From positions 1 through 27,217 of the forward strand of contig CAMOUZ010000005.1 in NCBI GenBank assembly GCA_946626795.1: a stretch of DNA of 27,217 nucleotides, written 5' to 3'. A program made the translations under genes and the position numbers. The stretch is from an uncultured Clostridia bacterium. GTDB taxonomy: Bacteria; Bacillota; Clostridia; Christensenellales; CAG-1252. Positions 1 to 6,533 of the stretch are shown one piece after another (position 1 is the first letter of the stretch; every line of letters starts with the position of its first letter). A model generated the notes under the pieces. The model worked only from the letters and a program-made list of their open reading frames with translations. It was not told where the DNA came from and searched no databases.

Positions 1-1
1 C

Positions 2-364
2 GTCATCCTCGCCACCGTCAAAGGGGACATCCACGACATCGGGAAAAATATCGTGAAAATGCTTTTACAGAGTTATGGCTATAAAGTGCTCGACCTCGGC
101 AAGGACGTGGACGAAAAGGACGTGGTCGCGGCTTGGCTCCGCACGAAAGCCCCCTTGATCGGGCTCTCCGCCCTGATGACCACCACCGTGCCCTCGATGA
201 AGCGCACGATAGACGCCCTGCGCGAAGCGGGCTCTACGGCGAAGATCGCGGTGGGCGGCGCCGTCCTCACCCCCGAATACGCAAAGGAAGTCGGCGCGGA
301 TTTCTACGGCAAAGACGCCCGCGAAACCGTCAAGATCGCCGAAAAAGTCATCCGCAAGCCCTGA
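2..364 (+). CDS. metH: Methionine synthase-type (MetH) cobalamin-binding C-terminal domain, 5' partial
   Basis: Only the last ~120 codons are present; the frame is open to the left edge, so the gene starts outside the window. The visible part is a B12-binding Rossmann domain. It has GDIHDIGKN, the DxHxxG signature whose His replaces the lower axial ligand of cobalamin, then GLSALMTTT and VGGAVLT. All three match the corrinoid domain of MetH and related methyltransferases. Family knowledge: this domain shuttles methyl groups between methyl-tetrahydrofolate and homocysteine. The protein stops right after this domain with no AdoMet-reactivation domain, as in the shorter MetH of many Clostridia and Thermotogae. 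A stand-alone corrinoid protein of a methylamine/methanol system is the main alternative; the missing N-terminal part would decide. It ends in a terminator shared with the convergent gene. Confidence 0.82.
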   Translation, partial: VILATVKGDIHDIGKNIVKMLLQSYGYKVLDLGKDVDEKDVVAAWLRTKAPLIGLSALMTTTVPSMKRTIDALREAGSTAKIAVGGAVLTPEYAKEVGADFYGKDARETVKIAEKVIRKP

Positions 365-442
365 CCGCCTGCCGAAACAACATAATGTCCCTATATCCGC
401 GCGATAAGGCTGTCGTTTCTTTTATTACCGTCACATAAAATA

Positions 443-478
443 AGAGGTGCCTCGTTCCATTGAGACACCTCTCTTTTA
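443..478. terminator. Bidirectional intrinsic terminator between convergent genes
   Basis: Stem AGAGGTG (443-449) pairs with CACCTCT (466-472), extended inward by CTC/GAG after one mismatch. A T-run follows on the + strand (CTCTTTTAATTT) and a T-rich tail on the - strand (TTATTTTATG). It lies between the ends of the MetH-type gene and the YjbR-like gene, so it probably serves both. Confidence 0.7.
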
Positions 479-492
479 ATTTGAGCTCGATC

Positions 493-978
493 TTATTTCG
501 CTTGATCGTATGCGGCGTCGAGAAGTTCTTCGATATCGTCCTCCGAATAAGTGTCATCCAAAATCACAGTGAACCAAGCGTACTTGGACTTCGGGAAAGC
601 GGAACGAATGATCTTCTTTCCTTTGCCGCGAACGGTCTCTGCATACGCTTCGCTCAAACGAAGCAGCAATACGACGGTGCCATTCGTCTCGTAGACATAG
701 ACAAAACATTTCTTTCCGACCTCGGAGAGAGCGTAATGCGTATCCGCGAGAGGAAGCCCCGTCTTGGTCTGATTCCCGCGCAGATTCAGCGCTGCCTTGT
801 CTCCGTATTTCTCCGCCAAATAGTCTGCAATGCCTTTCTTGCTGCGATGGATCTTCGTTTTCGTAGCCTTTGCCATCGCAAGCGTTTCTTTGAGGGAGAG
901 CCCCTCGTCCGCCGCTTGCTTGCCACCGTTCATGAGGTAGGCGTCGTCAAGGACCTTCTCGATCTCCTCCGGCCCCAA
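493..978 (-). CDS. MmcQ/YjbR-like domain protein, 5'-truncated at an island junction
   Basis: The 161-residue frame ends with a pattern typical of MmcQ/YjbR-like proteins: a charged strand region, then KSKYAWFTVILDDTYSEDDI and a terminal helix EELLDAAYDQAK. The first ~18 residues (PEEIEKVLDDAYLMNGGK) resemble that same C-terminal helix (SEDDIEELLDAAYDQAK). The frame therefore seems to begin with the tail of a preceding repeat unit, and the intact gene was probably a tandem-repeat protein. The only possible start at the left end is TTG (976-978), with no convincing ribosome binding site. The in-frame stop upstream is at 1015-1017. Just upstream, in another frame, lies the head of a Vsr-like gene. 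The gene is most likely a truncated remnant, though a shorter product from Met16 cannot be excluded. Family function is poorly defined; the fold has been linked to nucleic-acid binding. Confidence 0.6.
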   Translation of the reverse strand: MGPEEIEKVLDDAYLMNGGKQAADEGLSLKETLAMAKATKTKIHRSKKGIADYLAEKYGDKAALNLRGNQTKTGLPLADTHYALSEVGKKCFVYVYETNGTVVLLLRLSEAYAETVRGKGKKIIRSAFPKSKYAWFTVILDDTYSEDDIEELLDAAYDQAK

Positions 979-1067
979 AGAGCCTTGCGCAACTTTAACT
1001 CTATAGCCGAGTCCTTATTTCGTACCATTTGCATATTATAATGTATTTGCTCTTTTGTCTTTGCCAT
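975..1067 (-). pseudogene. vsr: Vsr-like (very short patch repair) endonuclease, N-terminal fragment
   Basis: From ATG at 1065-1067 the minus strand encodes MAKTKEQIHYN followed by MVRNKDSAIELKLRKALW. This matches the conserved N-terminus of Vsr-type mismatch endonucleases (consensus around RSKDTKPELxxRKAL). Homology stops at about residue 32; the frame then runs through arginine-rich sequence antisense to no recognisable domain and ends with TGA at 930-932. The catalytic Asp and Zn-binding residues of Vsr would lie further on and are absent, so the fragment cannot be active. A promoter-like sequence precedes it. Family knowledge: vsr usually travels with C5 cytosine methyltransferases or in defence islands. 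The identification rests on about 32 residues. Confidence 0.62.
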
Positions 1068-1077
1068 ATCTTAAATA

Positions 1078-1106
1078 AATATATCAAAAATATGTACACT
1101 TTGCAA
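1078..1106 (-). promoter_or_regulatory. Promoter candidate for the vsr fragment
   Basis: On the minus strand, TTGCAA (1101-1106), a 17-bp spacer and TATATT (1078-1083) lie just upstream of the vsr fragment's ATG at 1067. The spacing is ideal and the hexamers moderate. The site would put transcription across the junction into the YjbR-like remnant. Confidence 0.45.
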
Positions 1107-1143
1107 TGATCAAGTGGTAAAAACAATTCCAAAGAAACTTCTT

Positions 1144-1190
1144 GTAAAAAATAATACGAGCCTCGGGGCATTCCCTTGGTTCGTATTATT
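1144..1190 (-). terminator. Intrinsic terminator of the four-gene island operon
   Basis: A 13-bp stem (1150-1162 with 1178-1190, one G-T pair) has a 15-nt loop. On the minus strand it is followed directly by a T-run at 1146-1151. It lies about 50 nt beyond the stop codon of the last operon gene (1238), where an operon terminator is expected. Confidence 0.72.
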
Positions 1191-1208
1191 CTTGCTTGGC
1201 TATACTTC

Positions 1209-1225
1209 ACAAAATAGCTGTCACG
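1209..1225. repeat. Left copy of a 17-bp inverted repeat bracketing the island
   Basis: ACAAAATAGCTGTCACG here is the exact reverse complement of 7904-7920. The two copies lie at opposite edges of the AT-rich segment and point inward, like terminal inverted repeats of a transposon. No transposase lies between them. The flanks of the two copies do not match beyond the 17 bp. Confidence 0.6.
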
Positions 1226-1237
1226 TCTCATTGTTGT

Positions 1238-1879
1238 TCAGGATTGCCACTTTAGTGTATCCGCGAACATCTCTATATAATCAATGATGTTCTGAATCAC
1301 ATATTTGTAATTCTCTTTGGTTGTTGTCTTATTATAATGGTTAATAGATCGGCATAAAAAACTCACTTCCTGATTTGTAAAGAATCCTGATAATAATAGA
1401 TAGTTTTGATTCTCGCGGATGGCGTTAAGCTCTCGCGCTATACTCCCTCGCTGTGTATCAATACAAGAAATGATATAGTCCTCTTTTTCTTGCGGTATCG
1501 CGATTGATAGTTTATTGCTTAGCACTTCAAGATTTTTCGCGGTATAATCCCCTGCAATCATTTGAGCAAGAGAAAAAACCTCACGGGATAAATGCCGTAA
1601 TTCGACACTCCTTCGATATTTCCACTTTTTCTTAAAATCAATATACTGAGATATTTCAATTAATCCCGCCGTTAAAGACGACGCGATCAACCCCGTACTC
1701 AAACTCAATAGTATAGTGTGAACTACTCCTTTTAAAAGGGTGCTCACCAGAACAAGAGCAAGTATCCCAATCGATAAGATAAACCCATAGACTATTAATT
1801 CTTTAATTGAAACATCGATTTCTTTCCGATTCTTTTTCATTACTTTTTCAAACATGCACTCCGAATTGAAGCAATTCAT
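1238..1879 (-). CDS. Small membrane protein of unknown function, last gene of the IetAS-like/dGTPase operon
   Basis: I do not recognise a family. The 213-residue frame has a basic N-terminus, then two hydrophobic segments (about residues 29-48 and 52-72) forming a likely helical hairpin. A cytosolic-looking basic patch (FKKKWKYRRS) and a roughly 120-residue soluble, helix-rich tail without cysteine-pair or catalytic motifs follow. The start is uncertain. ATG at 1879 overlaps the dNTPase gene by 32 nt, while in-frame ATGs at 1855 and 1840 shorten or remove the overlap; none has a strong ribosome binding site. The overlap suggests translational coupling to the upstream gene. A membrane protein as the final gene of a defence-type operon could be an effector or anchor, but that is inference from position only. 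A terminator follows at 1144-1190. Confidence 0.65.
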   Translation of the reverse strand: MNCFNSECMFEKVMKKNRKEIDVSIKELIVYGFILSIGILALVLVSTLLKGVVHTILLSLSTGLIASSLTAGLIEISQYIDFKKKWKYRRSVELRHLSREVFSLAQMIAGDYTAKNLEVLSNKLSIAIPQEKEDYIISCIDTQRGSIARELNAIRENQNYLLLSGFFTNQEVSFLCRSINHYNKTTTKENYKYVIQNIIDYIEMFADTLKWQS

Positions 1880-3095
1880 TAAATGCAGCTATTGCAAAGC
1901 GATCTGTCATCCCTGAAATATAGTCTATAACTGCCTGAATATATAATTCTTTTGTCTCTAACTCTTGATAGATTTTTTCGTTCTCACAGTTTAATGATTC
2001 CTTTTTTAGTTCCCCATCAGGAACAATACTTGAGCAACAATACCTTGATAACCATTGTGCAAAAGATGAAAAAAATGCTGGTGCATATTTTTTATTATCA
2101 AACATGCCTTTCAAAGTGTGCTTATTATCATATAACGAAACTAACGTTTCAAACAATTGTGTAATTATTAATTCAACATATTCGAAATAGGGTTTTAATC
2201 TTGGGTTATGGTATATATTACGATAGTTGAATTCTTTTATTTCTTTCAGTTGTTCATTGAATCTTTGACTTAATTTAATTCCACATTCCGGGTTACTATT
2301 TTGACAAATATCAATAATTAAATTATGCATTATAACCGTCGTGTTAATGGCCTTTTGGTCATGAATGCGAGCCATTTTTATAAGTTCATTTTGTTGTGTT
2401 TGATCTAATATGCCCAAAGTAATAGCATCCTCTATATCTCGCCCTACATAGGCAATTTTGTCGGCCATTTTTACTACGCACCCTTCCCAAGTTATAGCTT
2501 CATATTTCCCCGGCATGTCAAATCCTTCAATGGGTATAGATATATCTCTCGGCTTTAATCCGTTTTTATCTACTTCTCCACAATGAGAAATAATACCATC
2601 TCGAACGGCGTAAGTTAAATCAAGATTCTTCTTGACTTTATAATTGTCTTCGAGCAACTCTATTTTATCGACAAAACGCAACCCATTCTGCTCGTGCCAA
2701 AAGTTTTGTTTCAAATGCTGCTTTGCGAGATTTCTGATCACCTCTTCGCCTTTATGGCCAAAGGGCGCATGGCCAAGATCATGTGCAATTGCTATTGCCT
2801 TTGTTAATTCATCATTTAATCCAAGCCCTTTTGCTATTGTTAAACTTACAGAATCCACATGACTAACATGTTCCATACGTGTGCAGATATGGTCGTTATC
2901 AATGTTAAAAAACACCTGAGTTTTGTGTTTTAAACGGCGATACGCCATGGAATGAAGAACCCTCGTATAATCGCGTGCGAATGGACTTCGGATATCATCC
3001 TCTCGCGAGTAGAGTGGATTTTGCCTATAGATATATTTCTCCCAATTAGGATTATCTTGTGTGGCAGCCACATTTTGAAATAACATATTATTCAT
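1848..3095 (-). CDS. dgt: HD-domain deoxynucleotide triphosphohydrolase (dGTPase-like)
   Basis: This 415-residue protein belongs to the dGTPase branch of the HD superfamily, which hydrolyses dNTPs to deoxynucleosides and triphosphate. Visible motifs are the N-terminal FARDYTRVLHSMAYRRLKHKTQVF block typical of Dgt (shown here as an anchor, residues ~39-62), RMEHVSHV (first metal-ligand His), AIAHDLGHAPFGHKGE (the HD pair) and MADKIAYVGRDIEDA (final metal-ligand Asp). All metal-binding residues are present, so it should be active. ATG at 3093-3095 is chosen because AAGGAGA sits 6 nt upstream; a TTG two codons earlier is too close to that site. It begins 38 nt after the protease gene and overlaps the membrane-protein gene. 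Family knowledge: dGTPases can defend against phages by draining the dNTP pool, and the operon context suggests such a role rather than housekeeping. Confidence 0.85.
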   Translation of the reverse strand: MNNMLFQNVAATQDNPNWEKYIYRQNPLYSREDDIRSPFARDYTRVLHSMAYRRLKHKTQVFFNIDNDHICTRMEHVSHVDSVSLTIAKGLGLNDELTKAIAIAHDLGHAPFGHKGEEVIRNLAKQHLKQNFWHEQNGLRFVDKIELLEDNYKVKKNLDLTYAVRDGIISHCGEVDKNGLKPRDISIPIEGFDMPGKYEAITWEGCVVKMADKIAYVGRDIEDAITLGILDQTQQNELIKMARIHDQKAINTTVIMHNLIIDICQNSNPECGIKLSQRFNEQLKEIKEFNYRNIYHNPRLKPYFEYVELIITQLFETLVSLYDNKHTLKGMFDNKKYAPAFFSSFAQWLSRYCCSSIVPDGELKKESLNCENEKIYQELETKELYIQAVIDYISGMTDRFAIAAFNELLQFGVHV

Positions 3096-3133
3096 TACCA
3101 ATCTCCTTTCATTGATTTTAAATAATCGATTAT

Positions 3134-5362
3134 TTATTCAAATGAAATATTCTCTTCTGCTTGTTCAAATACATCTACGCGGTTATCAATATCAATTTGA
3201 TTTACAACCCAACCTCTCATCATACACAATTTAATGAAATCGTCGATCCGATTTTGTCCGTTCATTTCTTTAAGCGTTATTACTACCCCGAAAGGAAGTC
3301 CTTTCCCGTTTTTCCCACGAAGCCGTTCTTTTGTTTTAACACTTAGTCCCCATGTTCCTGTACCATAGGCCATCCTGGGTCTTGATGATTTCTTTATTGT
3401 GTCATTAATATGTTTTATGTTATCCCATTTCCTGTAAAGCTTTCTGGCGTTTTCTTCCGGTAAAAACAAGTGCCCCATATCCCCTTGTTTATTATCGTTA
3501 ATGGATTTAATAAAAGCTCGTCCTTTTTCTTCTTTAACACGTCCAAAATGAATATCCATTTCAGTACTGGTATAATCTACTCCCTGATTTCGCAAGCACT
3601 TTGGGAAATAACAAAGAGTTGCCCTTGCAAAAAATGGTTGCTTCCCATTATAGACGGGAACGGGAAGGTTATATGTATAAGTTTCAAACTCCTCCGATGC
3701 TCCTGTCATAAAAAATCGTATTTCATCATCCGGGGTTTGAACTATGTCTTTAATTCGAATAGGCACGACCCCATAGCCTATTGAATGAGAAACATCATCT
3801 TTTCTATCCCATCCGGCTGCCGAATCAACAATTAATGCTTTTGCCACTTCACGGGAAAAACCAAGTACATGGATCAAAAATGCCATCTTCCGACTAATCC
3901 ACGGTGCAGCAAAAGAAGTTCCTGAGACATAACTTTCTCCGTAGGGAGAACATGCTTTCATTAGCTGATTACTATCTCCGCCATAATAACTTATATCCGG
4001 TTTATTAAAAAACGAAAGAACAGGCCCTACCCTATGATAAGATGCGGGCTCATTCGAACGAGTAACAGAATTAACAACTAAAGAATTAAGGGAATCTGCC
4101 GGAGCTCCAAGGCGCATTTCTTCCTTTCGACCCTTTGGTTTATTAGTACCTGCAACAACGAAGACAACATCATATTCGCTTTGGATCTTGTCCAGTTCCG
4201 CCGCTTCTGGAGAAATAAAATTTCTATTGATTTCCATAACAGAACCAAGTGAAAGATTCCAAACTTTTATATCTCGGTTTTTTGAAACTATATCCCTAAT
4301 ATCTTTTAATATTGTGAAAGAACTAAACCTGCCTTTTGTAGATACTCCAAAATGCCGCACCCTAAATCTGCCACATCCATCATCTAAATCCGGATTAATC
4401 GTTGGTCCGTCAACGATAATTGATGTCACTTTTGTACCATGTACACAGTCTTCAATTGTTGTTGGAATATCTTTATCGACCATTCGAGTATACTGTACCC
4501 ATTCTTTAAAATAAACATTTTCATAGAACAGCGTATCAATAACCCCTACTGTAGGTTCTTGTTTTGGCGATGGGATGGAGACAGTGCGCGGATCCGATAA
4601 TTCTAAATCTTCCGGAACAATTTCTGATAAATCTCGAACGCTCATAGAGATTAGATATGGCATATGTTCGCTTAAAATGCTAACTTGATCCGGTGTGAGC
4701 AAGATCGTTGTCTCATCAATAATTCTTGCACCGATAACATCAATACCTATGCTTTGCAACAATTCTGTTGTTTTAACGTCCGTCTTGTATATTGTTACAA
4801 TAGTATCCTCAGTTGTGATTTCCACATCTTGGTCAATCGAAAACTTGTTAACGTAATAACCGTCCACAACTACTTTAATAAAATTGCTTTTTGCAAGTAT
4901 CGGATGTGCATAATGAACTTCATTTTCATTTAATTGATGCAAGTCATTGTATGTTATTCTTCCGCAATATTTTTCATTTATTATTTCGATGCATATATCT
5001 AGACGCCTAATTGATTCTCTTAGAACATCTAATTTAACATAATAAGTAAATACATGTTGAATACCATCTTCCCCATAAAAACGAGAACCCCTGATTGCGT
5101 CATTTGGGTCTGCGCTCCCTATACACAAAAGCCCCTTAATACGGTTACTTTTGGCGACCACATGATTATAATAAACACTTACAAGCGCCCCTTTGATAAC
5201 GTTGTTTTTTTCCCAATACTTCAAAATATTGTAAAGTTGCCCTTTTAACGCTTGTAAATGAGTAGCATCTACCGATTGACCAACAGGTATATTTGATGGC
5301 CCGAATCCATTCGGGTTTTTATTGCTCTGGAACTGCCCCTTTAATTGAAGAATACTATTCAT
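3134..5362 (-). CDS. ietS: Subtilisin-like serine protease, IetS-type partner of an AAA ATPase
   Basis: The 742-residue protein has a long N-terminal region (about 1-265) without known motifs, then a peptidase S8 domain. The full triad is visible: Asp in TVGVIDTLF (~276), His in DCVHGTKV (~308) and Ser in SGTSFAAP (~483). An oxyanion Asn lies in VAGTNKP (~407). A C-terminal ~200 residues end with PFGVVITLKEMNGQNRIDDF, a block seen in S8 proteases paired with AAA ATPases. There is no signal peptide, so it acts in the cytoplasm. Its ATG overlaps the ATPase stop by 4 nt (ATGA), implying coupling. The pair matches ietAS, described as a plasmid incompatibility/toxin-antitoxin-like pair in Agrobacterium and as an anti-phage system. 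The symbol is by analogy; the target of the protease is unknown. Confidence 0.82.
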   Translation of the reverse strand: MNSILQLKGQFQSNKNPNGFGPSNIPVGQSVDATHLQALKGQLYNILKYWEKNNVIKGALVSVYYNHVVAKSNRIKGLLCIGSADPNDAIRGSRFYGEDGIQHVFTYYVKLDVLRESIRRLDICIEIINEKYCGRITYNDLHQLNENEVHYAHPILAKSNFIKVVVDGYYVNKFSIDQDVEITTEDTIVTIYKTDVKTTELLQSIGIDVIGARIIDETTILLTPDQVSILSEHMPYLISMSVRDLSEIVPEDLELSDPRTVSIPSPKQEPTVGVIDTLFYENVYFKEWVQYTRMVDKDIPTTIEDCVHGTKVTSIIVDGPTINPDLDDGCGRFRVRHFGVSTKGRFSSFTILKDIRDIVSKNRDIKVWNLSLGSVMEINRNFISPEAAELDKIQSEYDVVFVVAGTNKPKGRKEEMRLGAPADSLNSLVVNSVTRSNEPASYHRVGPVLSFFNKPDISYYGGDSNQLMKACSPYGESYVSGTSFAAPWISRKMAFLIHVLGFSREVAKALIVDSAAGWDRKDDVSHSIGYGVVPIRIKDIVQTPDDEIRFFMTGASEEFETYTYNLPVPVYNGKQPFFARATLCYFPKCLRNQGVDYTSTEMDIHFGRVKEEKGRAFIKSINDNKQGDMGHLFLPEENARKLYRKWDNIKHINDTIKKSSRPRMAYGTGTWGLSVKTKERLRGKNGKGLPFGVVITLKEMNGQNRIDDFIKLCMMRGWVVNQIDIDNRVDVFEQAEENISFE

Positions 5363-6399
5363 TTCTTTACTCCTTTAAGTTCCCTCGCCACTTGGCTTTT
5401 AGAAATACTGGTTAAAGTTTCGATTTCCCTAACCGTAAACCCTTGTTCCTGTAGTTTTTTTAAATTCATTTCCCCTTTATTTACTTCTCCAAAAAGTCTT
5501 TTTAAATAATCCAATTCATTATTTGGGTTACTAAAGGCAACCGACGTTCTTATTAAGTTTTTCAAATCTCCCGGATAAGGAATGGGGCTCATAAGAGCAA
5601 TTATTTTCCGGAACAATCTTACATCTCTTCCTTTGATTTTGAATTTTTGAAGAAAGGTGTTTAACATAATTTCCGCTATATCAAGCAGGTCGTTCGGAGT
5701 ATATCTATTAAAATCAATGATAAAGTCGAATCTCCGAGACAATGCCTTGTCAAATAAATAGAATAGATTGGTCGTTGCGATCAAAACTATATTCTCATTA
5801 AGCCGGTCTAACTCGTGTATAATGGAAGAAGTTGCTCGCCCCATTTCGCGCAAATCGTTGGAATTGGTCCTATCCAATGCAATAGCATCTATCTCATCAA
5901 ATAAGACTATAACTTTTTCCGCATAACGCAAATTGTTTAACTCTTTAAACAATGCGGCAATGTTTTTTTGCGTTTGACCAAGTTTACTATCAACCAGTGA
6001 AGCAAAATTTACAGCATATAAATCGCGATTAAGAATACGCGCAATTTGTTTAACCGACTCGGTTTTCCCTGTCCCCGGAGCTCCTTGAAAAAGGAATTTA
6101 TTTATTCCGGAGTGACGCTCAATTGCATGTATAATCCCCAAAATATCTTGTTCTATCACTTCTGGCAATGGTAAAGAATCATTTGAAGGCGGAATTTTTT
6201 CAAAAAAAGACATTTCCGATTCATCTACTTGCGGAACAAACGTATTGGCATTTGACATCAATGAAACGATATATTCTGCAAGCTTATAATCACCCGCCGC
6301 ATCAAAATCACGAGCGATTTCATATGCTTCGCTCCTAAACCCCGCGTCATTTTCTTCGGAATAATACTTTATTAGATTAATAATGTTCTTTTTTTTCAT
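5359..6399 (-). CDS. ietA: AAA+ ATPase, IetA-type partner of the subtilisin-like protease
   Basis: This 346-residue protein is the first gene of the operon. Residues 1-90 are a helical N-terminal region. An AAA domain follows with Walker A GAPGTGKT (106-113), Walker B VIVLFDEIDAI (163-173), sensor-1 IATTN (207-211) and an arginine finger in DKALSRRFDF (~222-223). All ATPase residues are intact. The last ~35 residues (GFTVREIETLTSISKSQVAR) look like a small helix-turn-helix, perhaps for DNA or partner binding. Family knowledge: in IetAS the ATPase and the S8 protease act together. Inference: the ATPase senses or remodels a substrate and gates the protease. It has a near-perfect promoter and an operator candidate upstream. 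The ribosome binding site is unusual: AGGAG lies 12 nt and GGGAG 2 nt before the ATG. Confidence 0.83.
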   Translation of the reverse strand: MKKKNIINLIKYYSEENDAGFRSEAYEIARDFDAAGDYKLAEYIVSLMSNANTFVPQVDESEMSFFEKIPPSNDSLPLPEVIEQDILGIIHAIERHSGINKFLFQGAPGTGKTESVKQIARILNRDLYAVNFASLVDSKLGQTQKNIAALFKELNNLRYAEKVIVLFDEIDAIALDRTNSNDLREMGRATSSIIHELDRLNENIVLIATTNLFYLFDKALSRRFDFIIDFNRYTPNDLLDIAEIMLNTFLQKFKIKGRDVRLFRKIIALMSPIPYPGDLKNLIRTSVAFSNPNNELDYLKRLFGEVNKGEMNLKKLQEQGFTVREIETLTSISKSQVARELKGVKK

Positions 6400-6421
6400 C
6401 GCTCCCTACGCTCCTATTAAT

Positions 6422-6450
6422 ATTATACCAGGGCGTGGGACAAATGTCAA
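6422..6450 (-). promoter_or_regulatory. Consensus sigma-A promoter of the IetAS-like operon
   Basis: On the minus strand, TTGACA (6445-6450), exactly 17 bp and TATAAT (6422-6427): a perfect consensus promoter 22 bp upstream of the ATPase ATG. Such a strong promoter would be expected to need repression, which fits the repeats overlapping it. Confidence 0.85.
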
Positions 6451-6465
6451 TATTTTGGGACAAAT
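6436..6465 (-). promoter_or_regulatory. Operator candidate: two direct repeats over the -35 region
   Basis: ATTTGTCCCA occurs twice on the minus strand (6436-6445 and 6456-6465), exactly 20 bp apart, about two helical turns. One copy lies in the promoter spacer next to the -35 box and the other just upstream of it. The spacing would put two protein subunits on the same DNA face. The regulator is unknown; the adjacent XRE protein and the HTH-like tail of the ATPase are candidates. Confidence 0.6.
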
Positions 6466-6533
6466 TGTATTGTTTTGTTTTCAATATAGATCATTCACAA
6501 CCCTCAATAACAGGTTTTATGTCCATAAAAAAG

